From: Dysgonomonadaceae bacterium zrk40
Lineage (GTDB): Bacteria; Bacteroidota; Bacteroidia; Bacteroidales; Dysgonomonadaceae
Assembly (NCBI GenBank): GCA_016916535.1
Contig: CP070276.1
Location: 2,480,001-2,544,000, forward strand
DNA: 64,000 nucleotides
Direction: 5' to 3'
The notes under the pieces were generated by a model, which did no database searches, was not told where the DNA came from, and saw only the letters and a list, made by a program, of their open reading frames with translations. A program made the translations under genes and the position numbers. Positions within the stretch are counted from its first letter, which is position 1; each line of letters opens with the position of its first letter. Below, piece by piece: positions 23,257-33,009 of this stretch.

Positions 23257-25803
23257 TTATTTCTTCAAATTCGCAGTACTCTTGCGCCTGCTTTCCGGGG
23301 GTCCCAGGTAGCTTGGGTTCAACCCACCTGTATCGATTACGATCTTTTGCAATACGATTCCCGGATCCAATACGCGGTAGCGAAGGGTGTGGATGCCCGG
23401 TTCAGTGATGGTATGTCGGGTACCCGACCGGATGATATGCTCTGCCTGCCACCTACCCAGTTCTCCGCGATAATGACCGTTGAAGTTGACTTGCTGTGGC
23501 GTTTCTTCGTCGAAAGATATCACATACCGCAATCCTTTGTTGTCGTTGAAGTTGAGTGTGGGGGCCAACAACAGTTGCACTTCAAATTCTCCTGTTGATT
23601 CAAAGAGGATGTCATACTCCAGGTAAATCTCCTCCTCCGGAGAGGGATAACTATTGTGCGGCAATGTGGTGACACCCGAAAGAGTTTTACCGAAGTGGGG
23701 AATCACCGACCAAAGGATGTTACCGGCCTCTTGGCGACGGGCAAAATTTTCTGCCTCAATGGAAACATATCCGTTTTGTTCAACGAAGATCTTTTCAGCA
23801 GCGGTCTCTTCTGGTGAGAGGTAGGTGACCCGTGGCATGATGTTGCGTGGGGGTTGCTGCCAGGAGGTATAACCGATACGGGGCTGGTCCATCATATGCG
23901 ACCATTTGCCATTGGCGATGACCGTGTTGTATTCCACCTGCAGCAGCGAGTCGCGCGTAAAACACTCTTTCACCTTGTCGGCATAGAGGTTTGCCCGCAG
24001 ATCTTTTTTATTCGCCAGTTGCCGGTTCATTGCCACGGCGTAGTACATCTCGTATAGATTGCTGCTGGCATTTACCGGATATAGCACCAGCTGGTAGTAA
24101 GCATCCCTATGCTTTGCCGGCAGTTGTGCATGGATACGGAAAGCATCCAGTGCAAGGGAGCGGTAGTCGTTCACCACTCTTTCAAACTCACCGTAATGTT
24201 CCAGGCTGTATGTCTTTTCATTCAGCATTTCAGGGGTGATCCTTCGGTTAAATTTCGCATAGAGGGTGAGGATACGGGCAATCTCTTCTGCGTATGTTGA
24301 GCCAAATTGTTGTGCAGCCCACTCTGTGGTATGTTCCACAAGGTTGTACGGATTAAATTGTTCGGGATCCCAGGCCATATCGAGAAAGAAGCTGATGGGG
24401 TACTCCATCGGTTTGAGGTCTCCCACGTTAACGATCCATAGTCTGTCTACTCCATGTGTATAGGCAAGGTTCATTTGTTCCCATACCCGCTGAATGGGGT
24501 TGATGTTGATCCATTTTGAATTGCGGGGAGCACCTACATAGTCGAAGTGGTAATAGATACCATAGCCCCCTTTTCTGGGTTTAGTCTCTATGTTGGGCAG
24601 TTTGCGTATGTTTCCCCAGTTGTCGTCACATAGGAGAAGTGTCACATCATCCGGCACCCGCATCCCGTGGTCATAGTAATCCTGTACCTCTTTGTACAAT
24701 GCCCAAACCTGGGGTGTTTCTGTTGCCTTTTTGCCGGTCACCTTACTGATGATCTTGCGCTGATCCGCGACGATCTTTTCCAAAAGGGCGATGTTCACCC
24801 CCTCCTCCATCGCTTCGTCACCGTCACCGCGCATGCCGACGGTTACAACCTTTTCCCAGTCGCGGCTACGTTCCATGCCATATTGCCAGGATTGTTGGAG
24901 TGCTTTGGCATTTTTGTTGTAATCCCAGATGTTTGAAAGGTTGTTTCGTTCCACATACCGGTGCCAGTCGGTCTGTGCCATCGCCATCGGTTCATGGTGT
25001 GAGGTGCCCATGATGATTCCCATCTCGTTTGCCAAAACACCGTTTTGAGGGTCATCATCGTAAAAGGCACTGCCCCACATTGCCGGCCAGAGATAGTTGC
25101 CTCTCAGTCGCAGTATCAACTCAAACACCTTTTCATAGAAACTGCTGTTGAAACCGCCAAAGGTGGCGTTGGCCCAGCCGCTCAATGCCGGTGCTTCGTC
25201 ATTGAGGAAGATGCCGCGGTAAGTCACTGCTGGTTCCCCGTCACTGTAACTTCCTTTTTGAAAGAAGAGCTTCTCTTTTCTCTCAGTCGGCACATCTGCC
25301 CAGTAATACCATGGTGAGACACCCATTTGTTCTGAGAACTCATAGATCCCGTAGATGGTTCCTCTCTTGTCGCTACCGGCAATCACAATGGCTTCCGCAA
25401 CACCCTCAAAGGGATTGGTTATCGATTCTATCACAAACATCTCACGCTTCCCCTGAAGTTTCGATGCGTCAAATTTATTTTGTGCTACAAGGGCATCCAC
25501 AGCTGATTGGGTACCAAGGGTGCCGATAATGATCAGTGGCATCCTGGTGGGAGAGAAGTTTAACATCACTTCGGGCCGATGACCGGTTACCTGTCTAAAA
25601 TCTTTTTGCAGGTCATTAACAGCTCGCTCTACTCCCTTGTCTGCATCCGGGAATAGAAGGATATCAGCTCTTCTGTCGCCATCAAAAAGCACCAGGTTAT
25701 TGCTCTGCTGTTGTGTGGTGATGAACTTATCTGCCCCGGTAAGGGTAAAGCTAATGCAGCCAATAGCTGCAATCAGGATGCATAAAATTCTTCTTCGTTT
25801 CAT
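23257..25803 (-). CDS. GH115 alpha-glucuronidase
   Basis: An 848-residue secreted GH115 enzyme, the usual length for the family. It removes (4-O-methyl)glucuronic acid from xylan, including from internal residues. After a signal peptide (about 1-24), the N-terminal alpha/beta domain (to about 185) includes IAGSDKRGTIYGIYEFSEQMG. The TIM barrel carries the family blocks YRGIFLNDEAPALSGWA, RLRGNYLWPAMW, MGTSHHEPM and MRGDGDEAM (about 323-331), and LLLCDDNWGNIRKLP. The C-terminal domain ends in a CBM-like sandwich (about 690-830, GYVSIEAENFARR). It starts 13 bp after the GH8 stop. No GH67 is present, so this is the only glucuronidase visible for the locus. Confidence 0.94.
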   Translation of the reverse strand: MKRRRILCILIAAIGCISFTLTGADKFITTQQQSNNLVLFDGDRRADILLFPDADKGVERAVNDLQKDFRQVTGHRPEVMLNFSPTRMPLIIIGTLGTQSAVDALVAQNKFDASKLQGKREMFVIESITNPFEGVAEAIVIAGSDKRGTIYGIYEFSEQMGVSPWYYWADVPTERKEKLFFQKGSYSDGEPAVTYRGIFLNDEAPALSGWANATFGGFNSSFYEKVFELILRLRGNYLWPAMWGSAFYDDDPQNGVLANEMGIIMGTSHHEPMAMAQTDWHRYVERNNLSNIWDYNKNAKALQQSWQYGMERSRDWEKVVTVGMRGDGDEAMEEGVNIALLEKIVADQRKIISKVTGKKATETPQVWALYKEVQDYYDHGMRVPDDVTLLLCDDNWGNIRKLPNIETKPRKGGYGIYYHFDYVGAPRNSKWININPIQRVWEQMNLAYTHGVDRLWIVNVGDLKPMEYPISFFLDMAWDPEQFNPYNLVEHTTEWAAQQFGSTYAEEIARILTLYAKFNRRITPEMLNEKTYSLEHYGEFERVVNDYRSLALDAFRIHAQLPAKHRDAYYQLVLYPVNASSNLYEMYYAVAMNRQLANKKDLRANLYADKVKECFTRDSLLQVEYNTVIANGKWSHMMDQPRIGYTSWQQPPRNIMPRVTYLSPEETAAEKIFVEQNGYVSIEAENFARRQEAGNILWSVIPHFGKTLSGVTTLPHNSYPSPEEEIYLEYDILFESTGEFEVQLLLAPTLNFNDNKGLRYVISFDEETPQQVNFNGHYRGELGRWQAEHIIRSGTRHTITEPGIHTLRYRVLDPGIVLQKIVIDTGGLNPSYLGPPESRRKSTANLKK

Positions 25804-25816
25804 AAGCTCTAATTAC

Positions 25817-27088
25817 TTATTTTTCATTGTGTGGGCATATGATCCGGTAATTGCCGCTCAGGTGCATGTAAGCAAAGAGCTGTAAGAGTCCATCGTAATA
25901 GGCATCGAAATAACCATCCTCATAGGGTTCATGTCTGCTATTCCAGAAATGATCTACAAATTCACGGCTCTTCTCATGCGAGCATACCAGAGATACTGCA
26001 GCCGCCGAGGCTACCAGTCCCAGTGAATGGCGCAACTTCTCATAGCCGCCTGCTCCGAGTATCTCTGTTACCGTTGTACCGTCTACATTGTATTGATCCA
26101 CAAACTGATCCAAGCCCTGCGCATAGAGAAAGTTCTGGATGTTGTGGCCATATTGCTGTTGCCACTCCTGATCCACGCATGCCCAGCTGTAATCGAGGGC
26201 AATGTTCATCGGTACACGCCAGGAGTCGAAACGAAAGGCGTCACCGATGATGTGCCGGCTGTAGAGCAGTGAGCCGTCATAATGGCTGTAGTCAGGGTTC
26301 AGTCCTGTTTCAGGATGAATAACCTTCTTCAGGTAATCACGACTTTTATTTGCACATTCCCTCCAGTAATCGGCTCTACCATCTTCCGCCCAGCGTGCCC
26401 ACACTTCGTAAAAGGCAGGAAGGTGATAGGAGGGGTCAGTGAATCCGGCACCGAAACCGGTAGGTACAAAGGTGATCAGTTGTTGTTCAGGATGGATCAG
26501 TGGTGTGACACCCTCTTCGCCTGTTTTGTCCATGGAGCTGTTGAGGATGAACTGTGCTTCTGAGAGGTAATCGATACCGCTCTCATTGCCCCAGCGGTTG
26601 GATGCAAAGATGAGAGATGTGATAAAGTACAATTCCCCGTCGGAAGCGGGCCCTTGTGAGTTGGGTGTTCCGTCAATACCGCAACTCCAGCGGAAGTATC
26701 CTTTTAGCGCACCTTCCTGATGCTGCATGTAGTGTCTGGACCATCGCCAGAGACGGTCGAACATCTCCTTTTTATCCATCTGTACGGCAATCATCATGCC
26801 ATATGACATCCCTTCTGAACGGACATCGTTGTTCTTGATGTCTGAGATGTATGCCATAGAGTCACCGGTTTCGAAGTAGATCTTCTGCGGACCTTCGAAC
26901 AGGTTTGAGAATATCTCCTCTAACCTTGCATCGATCTCTTTCTGTTTGTAACCCATCTCGGCTAGGAGATTGCGGTAATCACCGGTTTCAAACGCCCCTT
27001 TGTCTCTTGGCACCAAGGTGGCAGATGTGCAATTGGTCAGTTGCATACAACTTAACAAATAGAATAACAATAACAGTTTATTTTTCAT
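25817..27088 (-). CDS. GH8 reducing-end xylose-releasing exo-oligoxylanase (Rex type)
   Basis: A 423-residue GH8 (alpha/alpha)6-barrel protein. The N-terminus is a lipoprotein-like signal with two candidate cysteines (LLSC and LTNC). Glu92 in VRSEGMSYGMM is the catalytic acid and Asp150 in PASDGELYF the second acidic centre of GH8. Other Rex-like blocks are RWSCGIDGTPNSQGP and RVPMNIALDYSW. In xylan loci this type trims xylose from the reducing end of short xylo-oligosaccharides. It sits between the GH43 gene (60 bp upstream) and GH115 (13 bp downstream). Endoxylanase or chitosanase activity is possible within GH8, but length and context favour the exo-oligoxylanase. Confidence 0.9.
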   Translation of the reverse strand: MKNKLLLLFYLLSCMQLTNCTSATLVPRDKGAFETGDYRNLLAEMGYKQKEIDARLEEIFSNLFEGPQKIYFETGDSMAYISDIKNNDVRSEGMSYGMMIAVQMDKKEMFDRLWRWSRHYMQHQEGALKGYFRWSCGIDGTPNSQGPASDGELYFITSLIFASNRWGNESGIDYLSEAQFILNSSMDKTGEEGVTPLIHPEQQLITFVPTGFGAGFTDPSYHLPAFYEVWARWAEDGRADYWRECANKSRDYLKKVIHPETGLNPDYSHYDGSLLYSRHIIGDAFRFDSWRVPMNIALDYSWACVDQEWQQQYGHNIQNFLYAQGLDQFVDQYNVDGTTVTEILGAGGYEKLRHSLGLVASAAAVSLVCSHEKSREFVDHFWNSRHEPYEDGYFDAYYDGLLQLFAYMHLSGNYRIICPHNEK

Positions 27089-27148
27089 ATCATATGATTG
27101 TCAGATGACAGATACAACTACCGGGATCGTTTTTTTAGAAGTCGACTA

Positions 27149-28732
27149 CTATTCTGAGATACGATCTTCAATTCGGTAGTAGTCGAATTCAGAATATCCC
27201 CCTGTTTCTTTGGTGGCATAGTATGTCAGCCCAAAGCGGTAACCCATGAAATGGGGGAGGGTATAGGCCATCTGCAGGGTGTTGCCGATGGGTTCCCAGC
27301 TCACACCATCAAAGCTATAGAAGCATCTTGCTTTGTCCGTACGATCTTTGAAATCACATTCAATCTTCAGATGTACGCCGTTTTGGTTCAACGATATGGA
27401 TGCCACCTCCACCGGCTCTTCTCCTTCACCATTGATCATCACCACCGTATAACGTTCATTTTCCTTTTTTACACCCACAAAGGCATATCTTCTTTGCAGG
27501 GCGATCATGCCCGCATAATCACCGTTTTTCATATGGGTGATCTCCACGAAGGTGGAAGCTGCACTCTCCGGCCCGAAGGTGCGTTGTGTCAGCGTGTTCC
27601 GTGCCTGTAGGGGAGAGTTGTCAATTCTACCGCTGGTGAGCCTGAGATAACCCGGAGAATCGGTGAGCGACCAGAAACGGTTGTCGGGATTGTGGTTCCA
27701 TTGCCAATAGAGGGGCAGCGGATCATCATCAGGCATTCGGTTGAACTCATCAGAGGCCACGATGCCCCACACCCCCAGATTTTCCGATGCCGGAATATCA
27801 AGCGTGTCGGGTACAGCACCCTCTATCCCCAGAACCGGCCAATCATTTTCCCATGTCATTGGCATCAGATAGGGAATTCGGCCCACTGCTCCGTAATCGC
27901 GGAACATATAGGCAAACCATTCTCCTTCCGGAGTATCGATGATGCTCCCCTGCGCGATACCTCTGTCCCTGAGCAGAAGCTTGCCTTCGTAGGGACCTTC
28001 GATGTTTTTTGCCCTGTGCACAATTACCGTCCGCATGTCGTTGGGTGGCCAGGTGATGTTAAAGAGGTAGTAGAATCCATTGTGCCTGACCATCTGTGAT
28101 CCTTCAGCCGGAAGTCCTACTTTTTCTGAGGCTACCTTGCTGGCATTGGGTATGATCACCTGGTGCATGCCACCCTCCTTGAGTCCTGACAGCTCCGGGG
28201 TGAGTTCTGCAATACGTATGTCTCCCGCGCCGTAGATCATGTATACCTTGCCATCTTCATCAAAAAAGAGAGTGTGGTCATGCAGTACCGGTTTAAAACT
28301 TTTTTCTTTCCACTCTCCTTTTTCGATGTTGTCGGTGGTGAAAACATGTGTTTTACCCGATGTCGCAGAAAAGGTGGAGACATAGTAAAGCCCCTTGTGG
28401 AAACGAATACTGCTGGCCCATGAGCCTGCACCATAGGCGTTGTTCCCGTTTTCCAGGCGGAGCTTTTCGTTGTCGGCAAGGGTGTCATAGGCGTAGCTGA
28501 CCAGTTTCCAGTTCACCAGATCCTTCGATTTCATGATTGGCAATCCGGGGCTCATGTGCATGGTGGTGCTACTCATGTAGTAGGTGTCACCCACCCTTAT
28601 CATGGCCACGTCGGGTACATCGGCCCAGATGATTGGATTGGTTGCCTTTCTTATGTCACCTTCTGACGCTGTGCTGGTAGAGAGTGAGAATAGGCAGAGT
28701 AGCAAAATAGATGTTGCAAAAAAACGTTTCAT
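27149..28732 (-). CDS. GH43 glycosidase (xylosidase/arabinofuranosidase group) with C-terminal beta-sandwich
   Basis: A 527-residue secreted GH43 enzyme. The signal peptide (about 1-22) precedes a propeller whose first blade reads PIIWADVPDVAMIRVGDTYY. Asp41 is the base, but it is followed by Val-Ala rather than the usual Pro-Ser. Asp152 in LHDHTLFFDEDG and Glu210 in LPAEGSQMV complete the triad. STTMHMSPGLPIMKSKDLVNW is a recognisable signature of a GH43 group common in Bacteroidota. From about 325 a concanavalin-like C-terminal domain (GIVASDEFNRM onward) matches the GH43_C2 type. It starts 12 bp after the GH5 stop. Activity against arabino- or xylo-oligosaccharides is expected; the exact linkage is undetermined. 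Confidence 0.9.
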   Translation of the reverse strand: MKRFFATSILLLCLFSLSTSTASEGDIRKATNPIIWADVPDVAMIRVGDTYYMSSTTMHMSPGLPIMKSKDLVNWKLVSYAYDTLADNEKLRLENGNNAYGAGSWASSIRFHKGLYYVSTFSATSGKTHVFTTDNIEKGEWKEKSFKPVLHDHTLFFDEDGKVYMIYGAGDIRIAELTPELSGLKEGGMHQVIIPNASKVASEKVGLPAEGSQMVRHNGFYYLFNITWPPNDMRTVIVHRAKNIEGPYEGKLLLRDRGIAQGSIIDTPEGEWFAYMFRDYGAVGRIPYLMPMTWENDWPVLGIEGAVPDTLDIPASENLGVWGIVASDEFNRMPDDDPLPLYWQWNHNPDNRFWSLTDSPGYLRLTSGRIDNSPLQARNTLTQRTFGPESAASTFVEITHMKNGDYAGMIALQRRYAFVGVKKENERYTVVMINGEGEEPVEVASISLNQNGVHLKIECDFKDRTDKARCFYSFDGVSWEPIGNTLQMAYTLPHFMGYRFGLTYYATKETGGYSEFDYYRIEDRISE

Positions 28733-28744
28733 ATCTTGAATTTG

Positions 28745-30709
28745 TTAGGATGTTTTATCTGTGAGATATACATTTTTGATGACAATCGGTTTGTTTCCTG
28801 AAGACCAGAATCCGATGATGTAGATGTGGGAGGGATCCAATTTCACCTGTTGATCGCCAACCTGCTTGTACATGTTGTGCAGGTCAACCACTACACGACT
28901 TTCATTTCCAAAATCGTAGCGTGCCGGTTGCGACCAATAATTGTTTTCATCGAAGAGGCGGAAGGAGACCCCCGATTCGTTATCGTTTCCCAGCTCTGCA
29001 ATAAGGTATTGATAGCTGGAGAGATCTACTCCCTTGTTGTACCACCATCCGCCAAATCCCCACTGTCCGGTGATCAATGTCTTTGTTTCTTCATCGAACG
29101 ATCCCTCCTCAAAGATTGAAGGATTGAACATCTCGGTGGTGAGCGGGAAGGTGGTGGCAAGGACATTGACGACAGCTTCCCGGGTATCACCGCCGGGAGA
29201 TGTGTAGGTAGCGGTAACCACAGCTGCTCCGTCTCTCAGCGCATACATGATACCATTCTCTTCGATCCGGAGGATCGATTCATCGGATACCTGAAAACGC
29301 GTCTCTGCAGTGACATGACGAATCGAACCATCGGCAAAAATTGCCCTGGTGATCAGATAGCGCTCCCCCCCTGTCAAAATTGGCAGTTCATCATCCACAC
29401 CCACGATTTCCAGCTTCTCCAGAGCTGATGCAGAAGCTGAGTTCTGATTCGCATATTCCGTAAACCAGTGATAGATGGGCCATGGACAAGCTTCCGGATC
29501 GTTCAGGAAACTGTATTGTCCCGGTGTGCCCGGGCTGTTGTTGAACGCCGCTAGCCGGTGGCATTCAGTGAAAAGCAACCAGCTCACGTTTCCGGTCATA
29601 TCGGCAATGTATTTGAAGTTGGCCCCAAATCCGGGTCCACCCACCGTTCCGGTGAAGCTCTTTCCCCATGAGGCATCGTATTTGGCGGGAGCCCAGTCCA
29701 TCTCGGTTACCATCACAGGTGCAAAGTCTGCAACTGGCTTTACCTGTCTATTCCATCCCTGCTGAAAGCTTTCATAACCACCTCCCATTGTACCGCCCAA
29801 TTCCGGACTTGCTTCTTCGGTGTCGCTGCCATACCAGCCGGGATAGGCATGCACGGCATAGCCGATGTTGTTACCCTCCACCGGGTTATTGGCAAAGCCA
29901 CTGAAGGAGGACTGGTAGGCCAGCCCCGGCACCCATATAATATTGTCTGCATTTGCCCGGATCTTGTCGACGATACGCTGACAGAATAATTTCATCCGGT
30001 CGAAATGTCCCTGTCCGCTGCTGGCATAGGTGCCGTCAGGTCCAAGGATGTTGATTGGCTCATTCGCCAGCTCGAACATGATGCCGTGATTGTTTTTAAT
30101 CTTTGGATGTGATGATACGATGCTCCACACTTCTTCAAGGAACAGGTTGTAGTCATCCCCCACGGCTATTTTCTCTGGGCTGACACCGGGCGGTCGAAAC
30201 ACCACGTACAACCCTTTGTCGTTGGCGAATTTCGCCATCGGGATGAACACCTCATCCAGGTATTTCTTGAAACGAGCGGTTGAAAAACGCTCATGTCCTT
30301 CGTAACGAACCGATGGCATGCTCGGGTCGTCGCTCCAGTAGGGATCCATGTGCATCCGGACGAAGTTCATCTTCCACCCGGCAGACAATATCCCGTTGAT
30401 CAGCATTTGGTTGTAACGGAGACATCCCGTCACGTCATAGTTGTTCCATGCATTTTGGTTAAAGAAGGGGCTGTAGGTCTGTGCAAAGCCATGCAGGTTG
30501 ATTGTTTCACCCGCATCGTTCCTGAGGGTTCTTCCTACAACATGTAACTGTGGCAACACTGATTCCTGTTCTTCTTCATTTTCTTCCTCTGTCACTGGAG
30601 GCTTCGGTTTGACCGTTTCCTCCTGGTCTTCGGCTGCCGGTAAAGGATTATCAGCACAGGAAGTGAGCAACAGACCACACAAGTAGAATAGAAAGAAAAG
30701 GAACCGCAT
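28745..30709 (-). CDS. GH5 surface lipoprotein, probable endo-xylanase (subfamily 21-like)
   Basis: A 654-residue lipoprotein (lipobox LLTSC, then an acidic linker rich in E/P), so probably exposed on the cell surface. The GH5 TIM barrel (about 50-430) has acid/base Glu217 in FELANEPINI and nucleophile Glu336 in VMVTEMDWAP. HGFAQTYSPFF and WKMNFVRMHMDPYW resemble Bacteroidota xylanases placed in GH5 subfamily 21. A BIG2-like domain (about 440-515) and a C-terminal carbohydrate-binding-like sandwich (about 520-650) follow. It is the first gene after the intrinsic terminator at 30732-30770, with only about 22 bp between the U-tract and the start. Its expression must therefore come from read-through or an internal promoter. 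The subfamily assignment is from memory of family motifs. Confidence 0.85.
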   Translation of the reverse strand: MRFLFFLFYLCGLLLTSCADNPLPAAEDQEETVKPKPPVTEEENEEEQESVLPQLHVVGRTLRNDAGETINLHGFAQTYSPFFNQNAWNNYDVTGCLRYNQMLINGILSAGWKMNFVRMHMDPYWSDDPSMPSVRYEGHERFSTARFKKYLDEVFIPMAKFANDKGLYVVFRPPGVSPEKIAVGDDYNLFLEEVWSIVSSHPKIKNNHGIMFELANEPINILGPDGTYASSGQGHFDRMKLFCQRIVDKIRANADNIIWVPGLAYQSSFSGFANNPVEGNNIGYAVHAYPGWYGSDTEEASPELGGTMGGGYESFQQGWNRQVKPVADFAPVMVTEMDWAPAKYDASWGKSFTGTVGGPGFGANFKYIADMTGNVSWLLFTECHRLAAFNNSPGTPGQYSFLNDPEACPWPIYHWFTEYANQNSASASALEKLEIVGVDDELPILTGGERYLITRAIFADGSIRHVTAETRFQVSDESILRIEENGIMYALRDGAAVVTATYTSPGGDTREAVVNVLATTFPLTTEMFNPSIFEEGSFDEETKTLITGQWGFGGWWYNKGVDLSSYQYLIAELGNDNESGVSFRLFDENNYWSQPARYDFGNESRVVVDLHNMYKQVGDQQVKLDPSHIYIIGFWSSGNKPIVIKNVYLTDKTS

Positions 30710-30731
30710 TGTCTCTGAATGTTAGAATTTT

Positions 30732-30770
30732 AAAAAAAAAGAGGACAAGGCATTTTACTTCCTTGCCCTC
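30732..30770 (-). terminator. Intrinsic terminator after the GH10 gene, inside the main gene series
   Basis: On the minus strand the RNA forms a 10-bp stem, GAGGGCAAGG against CCUUGUCCUC with one G-U pair. The loop is 10 nt and nine U residues follow (As at 30732-30740). It begins about 20 bp after the GH10 stop and separates the six-gene core from the GH5 and all downstream enzymes on the same strand. Confidence 0.85.
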
Positions 30771-30791
30771 TTTCGGAATGAAAAGGTTTGG

Positions 30792-32990
30792 TTAATTGCC
30801 TGCTAAACCGTCAGCAAAAGCAGCATAGGTATGCTTCCGGTAAAAACCGCCTTCTGTCCAGAGACCTACCGGCTCACCACCTCTCCAGGAGGAGCTTTCA
30901 GGGCTGTCTGTCGGGCACCAGTGTGCAATACCATACCGCTGGTTAGCAGGTATGATTTCAAAATATTTCTGGATGATGAATTTATAAAATTCACCCATCG
31001 CCTTGTGTTGTGCTTCGGTCATCTGCTTTGTAAGCACTGATGTGCCGTTTTCATCTACAAAGCCCATATCCAGCTCCGTGATCCGGACCAGCTTGCCGGT
31101 TGCGGCCATCAACTCGTACATCTTAACGATATGTTCTTCCTTGCTGGCCTGAGTTGCAGGGTTGGCATGGTAAGAAACGTGCATTTGAGTACCAATGCCA
31201 TCAATGACAGTTACACCGTCTTCCTCCCACTTTTCGATCCACTTGATCAAGCTCTTGAGCTTCTGGTTATCGTCCCAGTCAGATTCCAGGTTGTAATCGT
31301 TTATAAAGAGCTTCATGTCTGCCGGACCGTGCGTGCGGGCCAGTTGTACTGCCGTACGAACATAGTTGTCACCCAGGTAATCCTGCCAGTAGAAGTTGTT
31401 TTGGGCATCCGCTTCCGGAACGTTGCTGGCCGATTGAAGGTCGTACATTCCATCACTGTTGCCATCTGCACCCGAGAGAGGTTCGTTCACCACGTCCCAA
31501 TCCAGTACATACCCATCGGTTGCTTCCATCATTCCGGCAATCCATCTGTCCATGGCCCATGTGAGGGTATCAGCCTTTTCTTCCGGGGTCTGTGGTATCT
31601 TATTCCCTGACTCTTCAATTTCCCAGACGATGTCGTCGAAATAATAGGTGTTGGCTTCCCCGAACACAGACAGGTTGAAAGCGATGGTGTTCGCCCCGAC
31701 CTGACTACCATTGATAGCACCCGTAAAGACATGTTCTTTCCATTCGGTAGTGAAACTGGGGCTTCCAACAAATGCCCAGTGCAGGTACCCTCCGGGTTCA
31801 TTGTGAGCCTGCGACTCTGCATTGGCGGGTTTCTCAGCTCTGTATTTCATGCTGAAGCGAATCTTTTCCCCCTCTTCAAAGTTTTTGGGAACTTTCACGA
31901 AAAACTGTGTATCCCAAGGATTGGCCGGATTGTCACCCGACTTAACTACGATGGCATGTCCTACGCCATCGGCACCCGTTCCGGCAGCACCAATCGTAGC
32001 AGCTTTTGGTCCAACCGTTGCTTCGGTGGCAAAGAAGCTGGAGACATCGTTATTTTCCACATCGCTGTTACTGACTAGGTTAGTCCACCAGGAAATAGAT
32101 TGTGCTTCACTGTGTGATACTTTTACCCATGCTATCTCGTAGGTTCCCACATAATGTCCCGACTGAAGCATCACAAAACTATTGGTTACAAGTCCATTTA
32201 ATTCTGCGGTCACTTCTACCCATTCTTCGGTAATTGGGATTGTTGTGTTTTGAGTATTTCCCCAAGTACCCAATGCCAGTGTAATCTCACCGGCAGTAGT
32301 ACCCTTGATACGAATGGTCACCTTGTGTTTTGTGCCCACAATAGTGGGGATGCCACTTGCTACATGGTATTGGACATCCCAGAAGTTTGCTTGTTTTACT
32401 GGATTTGCTACAACCAGTACTCCATTTTCTACTACAGGTTGTACGGGTCCACCCACCCAACCGGTGAATGGATCTACCGCATAATCCTTCAAGCCATCAA
32501 CCACCTCAACAGTAGCATCCGGATCAATCTCGATTTCCTTATCGGCAATGAGACTGTTCAAATACTTGTTGTTCTGCTGGGCATGCCAGACAAGTGTATG
32601 GCCATATATGGAGATATCTGCAGCTTTTGCCGCTCCCACAAAGGAGGTGACCTGCGAGAAATCCATCGAACCATCCTCTTTCACCACGGACCCAAATTTC
32701 ATGGCGTTTCCGGCGGTGATCTGGTCGAAGTTGGAATTGATGAGTCGGTACATCATTCCCTGATTGCTGTATTCACTGGCAGTGACACCGGCTCCAAGCT
32801 TGAAGATTGGATTGGCGCTTCTGTCCACGTAGCTTTTCAGGGCGTCATATTCGTTGAGGTATTCCATCCCTGCGATCGATTCCGGCTTCTCCACATCGAA
32901 GAGCAGTTTGGTATCGTCCACACATGAACTGGCCAAGGCCAATATCAGGAATATCACTCCGATCTTATTGATTGTATGTTTCATATTCAT
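30792..32990 (-). CDS. xyn10A: GH10 endo-xylanase with tandem CBM insertion, surface lipoprotein
   Basis: A 732-residue lipoprotein (ALASSC-VDD; Asp residues after Cys fit a surface-export signal). The GH10 barrel is split. Residues about 40-145 hold the first strands (NAMKFGSVV, GHTLVWHAQQ), residues about 150-465 hold two CBM4/22-like sandwiches, and the barrel resumes at DTLTWAMDRW. Acid/base is Glu503 in DVVNEPLSG and nucleophile Glu639 in ITELDMG. This insertion architecture is that of the xylan-utilisation-core Xyn10 of Bacteroides intestinalis and Prevotella, and the gene occupies the same place, after the xusE-like gene. It should be the main endo-acting enzyme on polymeric xylan at the cell surface. 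ATGs at 32990 and 32984 are equally possible. Confidence 0.93.
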   Translation of the reverse strand: MNMKHTINKIGVIFLILALASSCVDDTKLLFDVEKPESIAGMEYLNEYDALKSYVDRSANPIFKLGAGVTASEYSNQGMMYRLINSNFDQITAGNAMKFGSVVKEDGSMDFSQVTSFVGAAKAADISIYGHTLVWHAQQNNKYLNSLIADKEIEIDPDATVEVVDGLKDYAVDPFTGWVGGPVQPVVENGVLVVANPVKQANFWDVQYHVASGIPTIVGTKHKVTIRIKGTTAGEITLALGTWGNTQNTTIPITEEWVEVTAELNGLVTNSFVMLQSGHYVGTYEIAWVKVSHSEAQSISWWTNLVSNSDVENNDVSSFFATEATVGPKAATIGAAGTGADGVGHAIVVKSGDNPANPWDTQFFVKVPKNFEEGEKIRFSMKYRAEKPANAESQAHNEPGGYLHWAFVGSPSFTTEWKEHVFTGAINGSQVGANTIAFNLSVFGEANTYYFDDIVWEIEESGNKIPQTPEEKADTLTWAMDRWIAGMMEATDGYVLDWDVVNEPLSGADGNSDGMYDLQSASNVPEADAQNNFYWQDYLGDNYVRTAVQLARTHGPADMKLFINDYNLESDWDDNQKLKSLIKWIEKWEEDGVTVIDGIGTQMHVSYHANPATQASKEEHIVKMYELMAATGKLVRITELDMGFVDENGTSVLTKQMTEAQHKAMGEFYKFIIQKYFEIIPANQRYGIAHWCPTDSPESSSWRGGEPVGLWTEGGFYRKHTYAAFADGLAGN

Positions 32991-33009
32991 AATATTCTAA
33001 GAATGCAAC

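Noticed and set aside
27149-28732. GH43 pseudogene because the DPS motif reads DVA
   Set aside because: The Asp itself is present, as are the other two catalytic acids, the frame is intact and the variant fits a known GH43 group.
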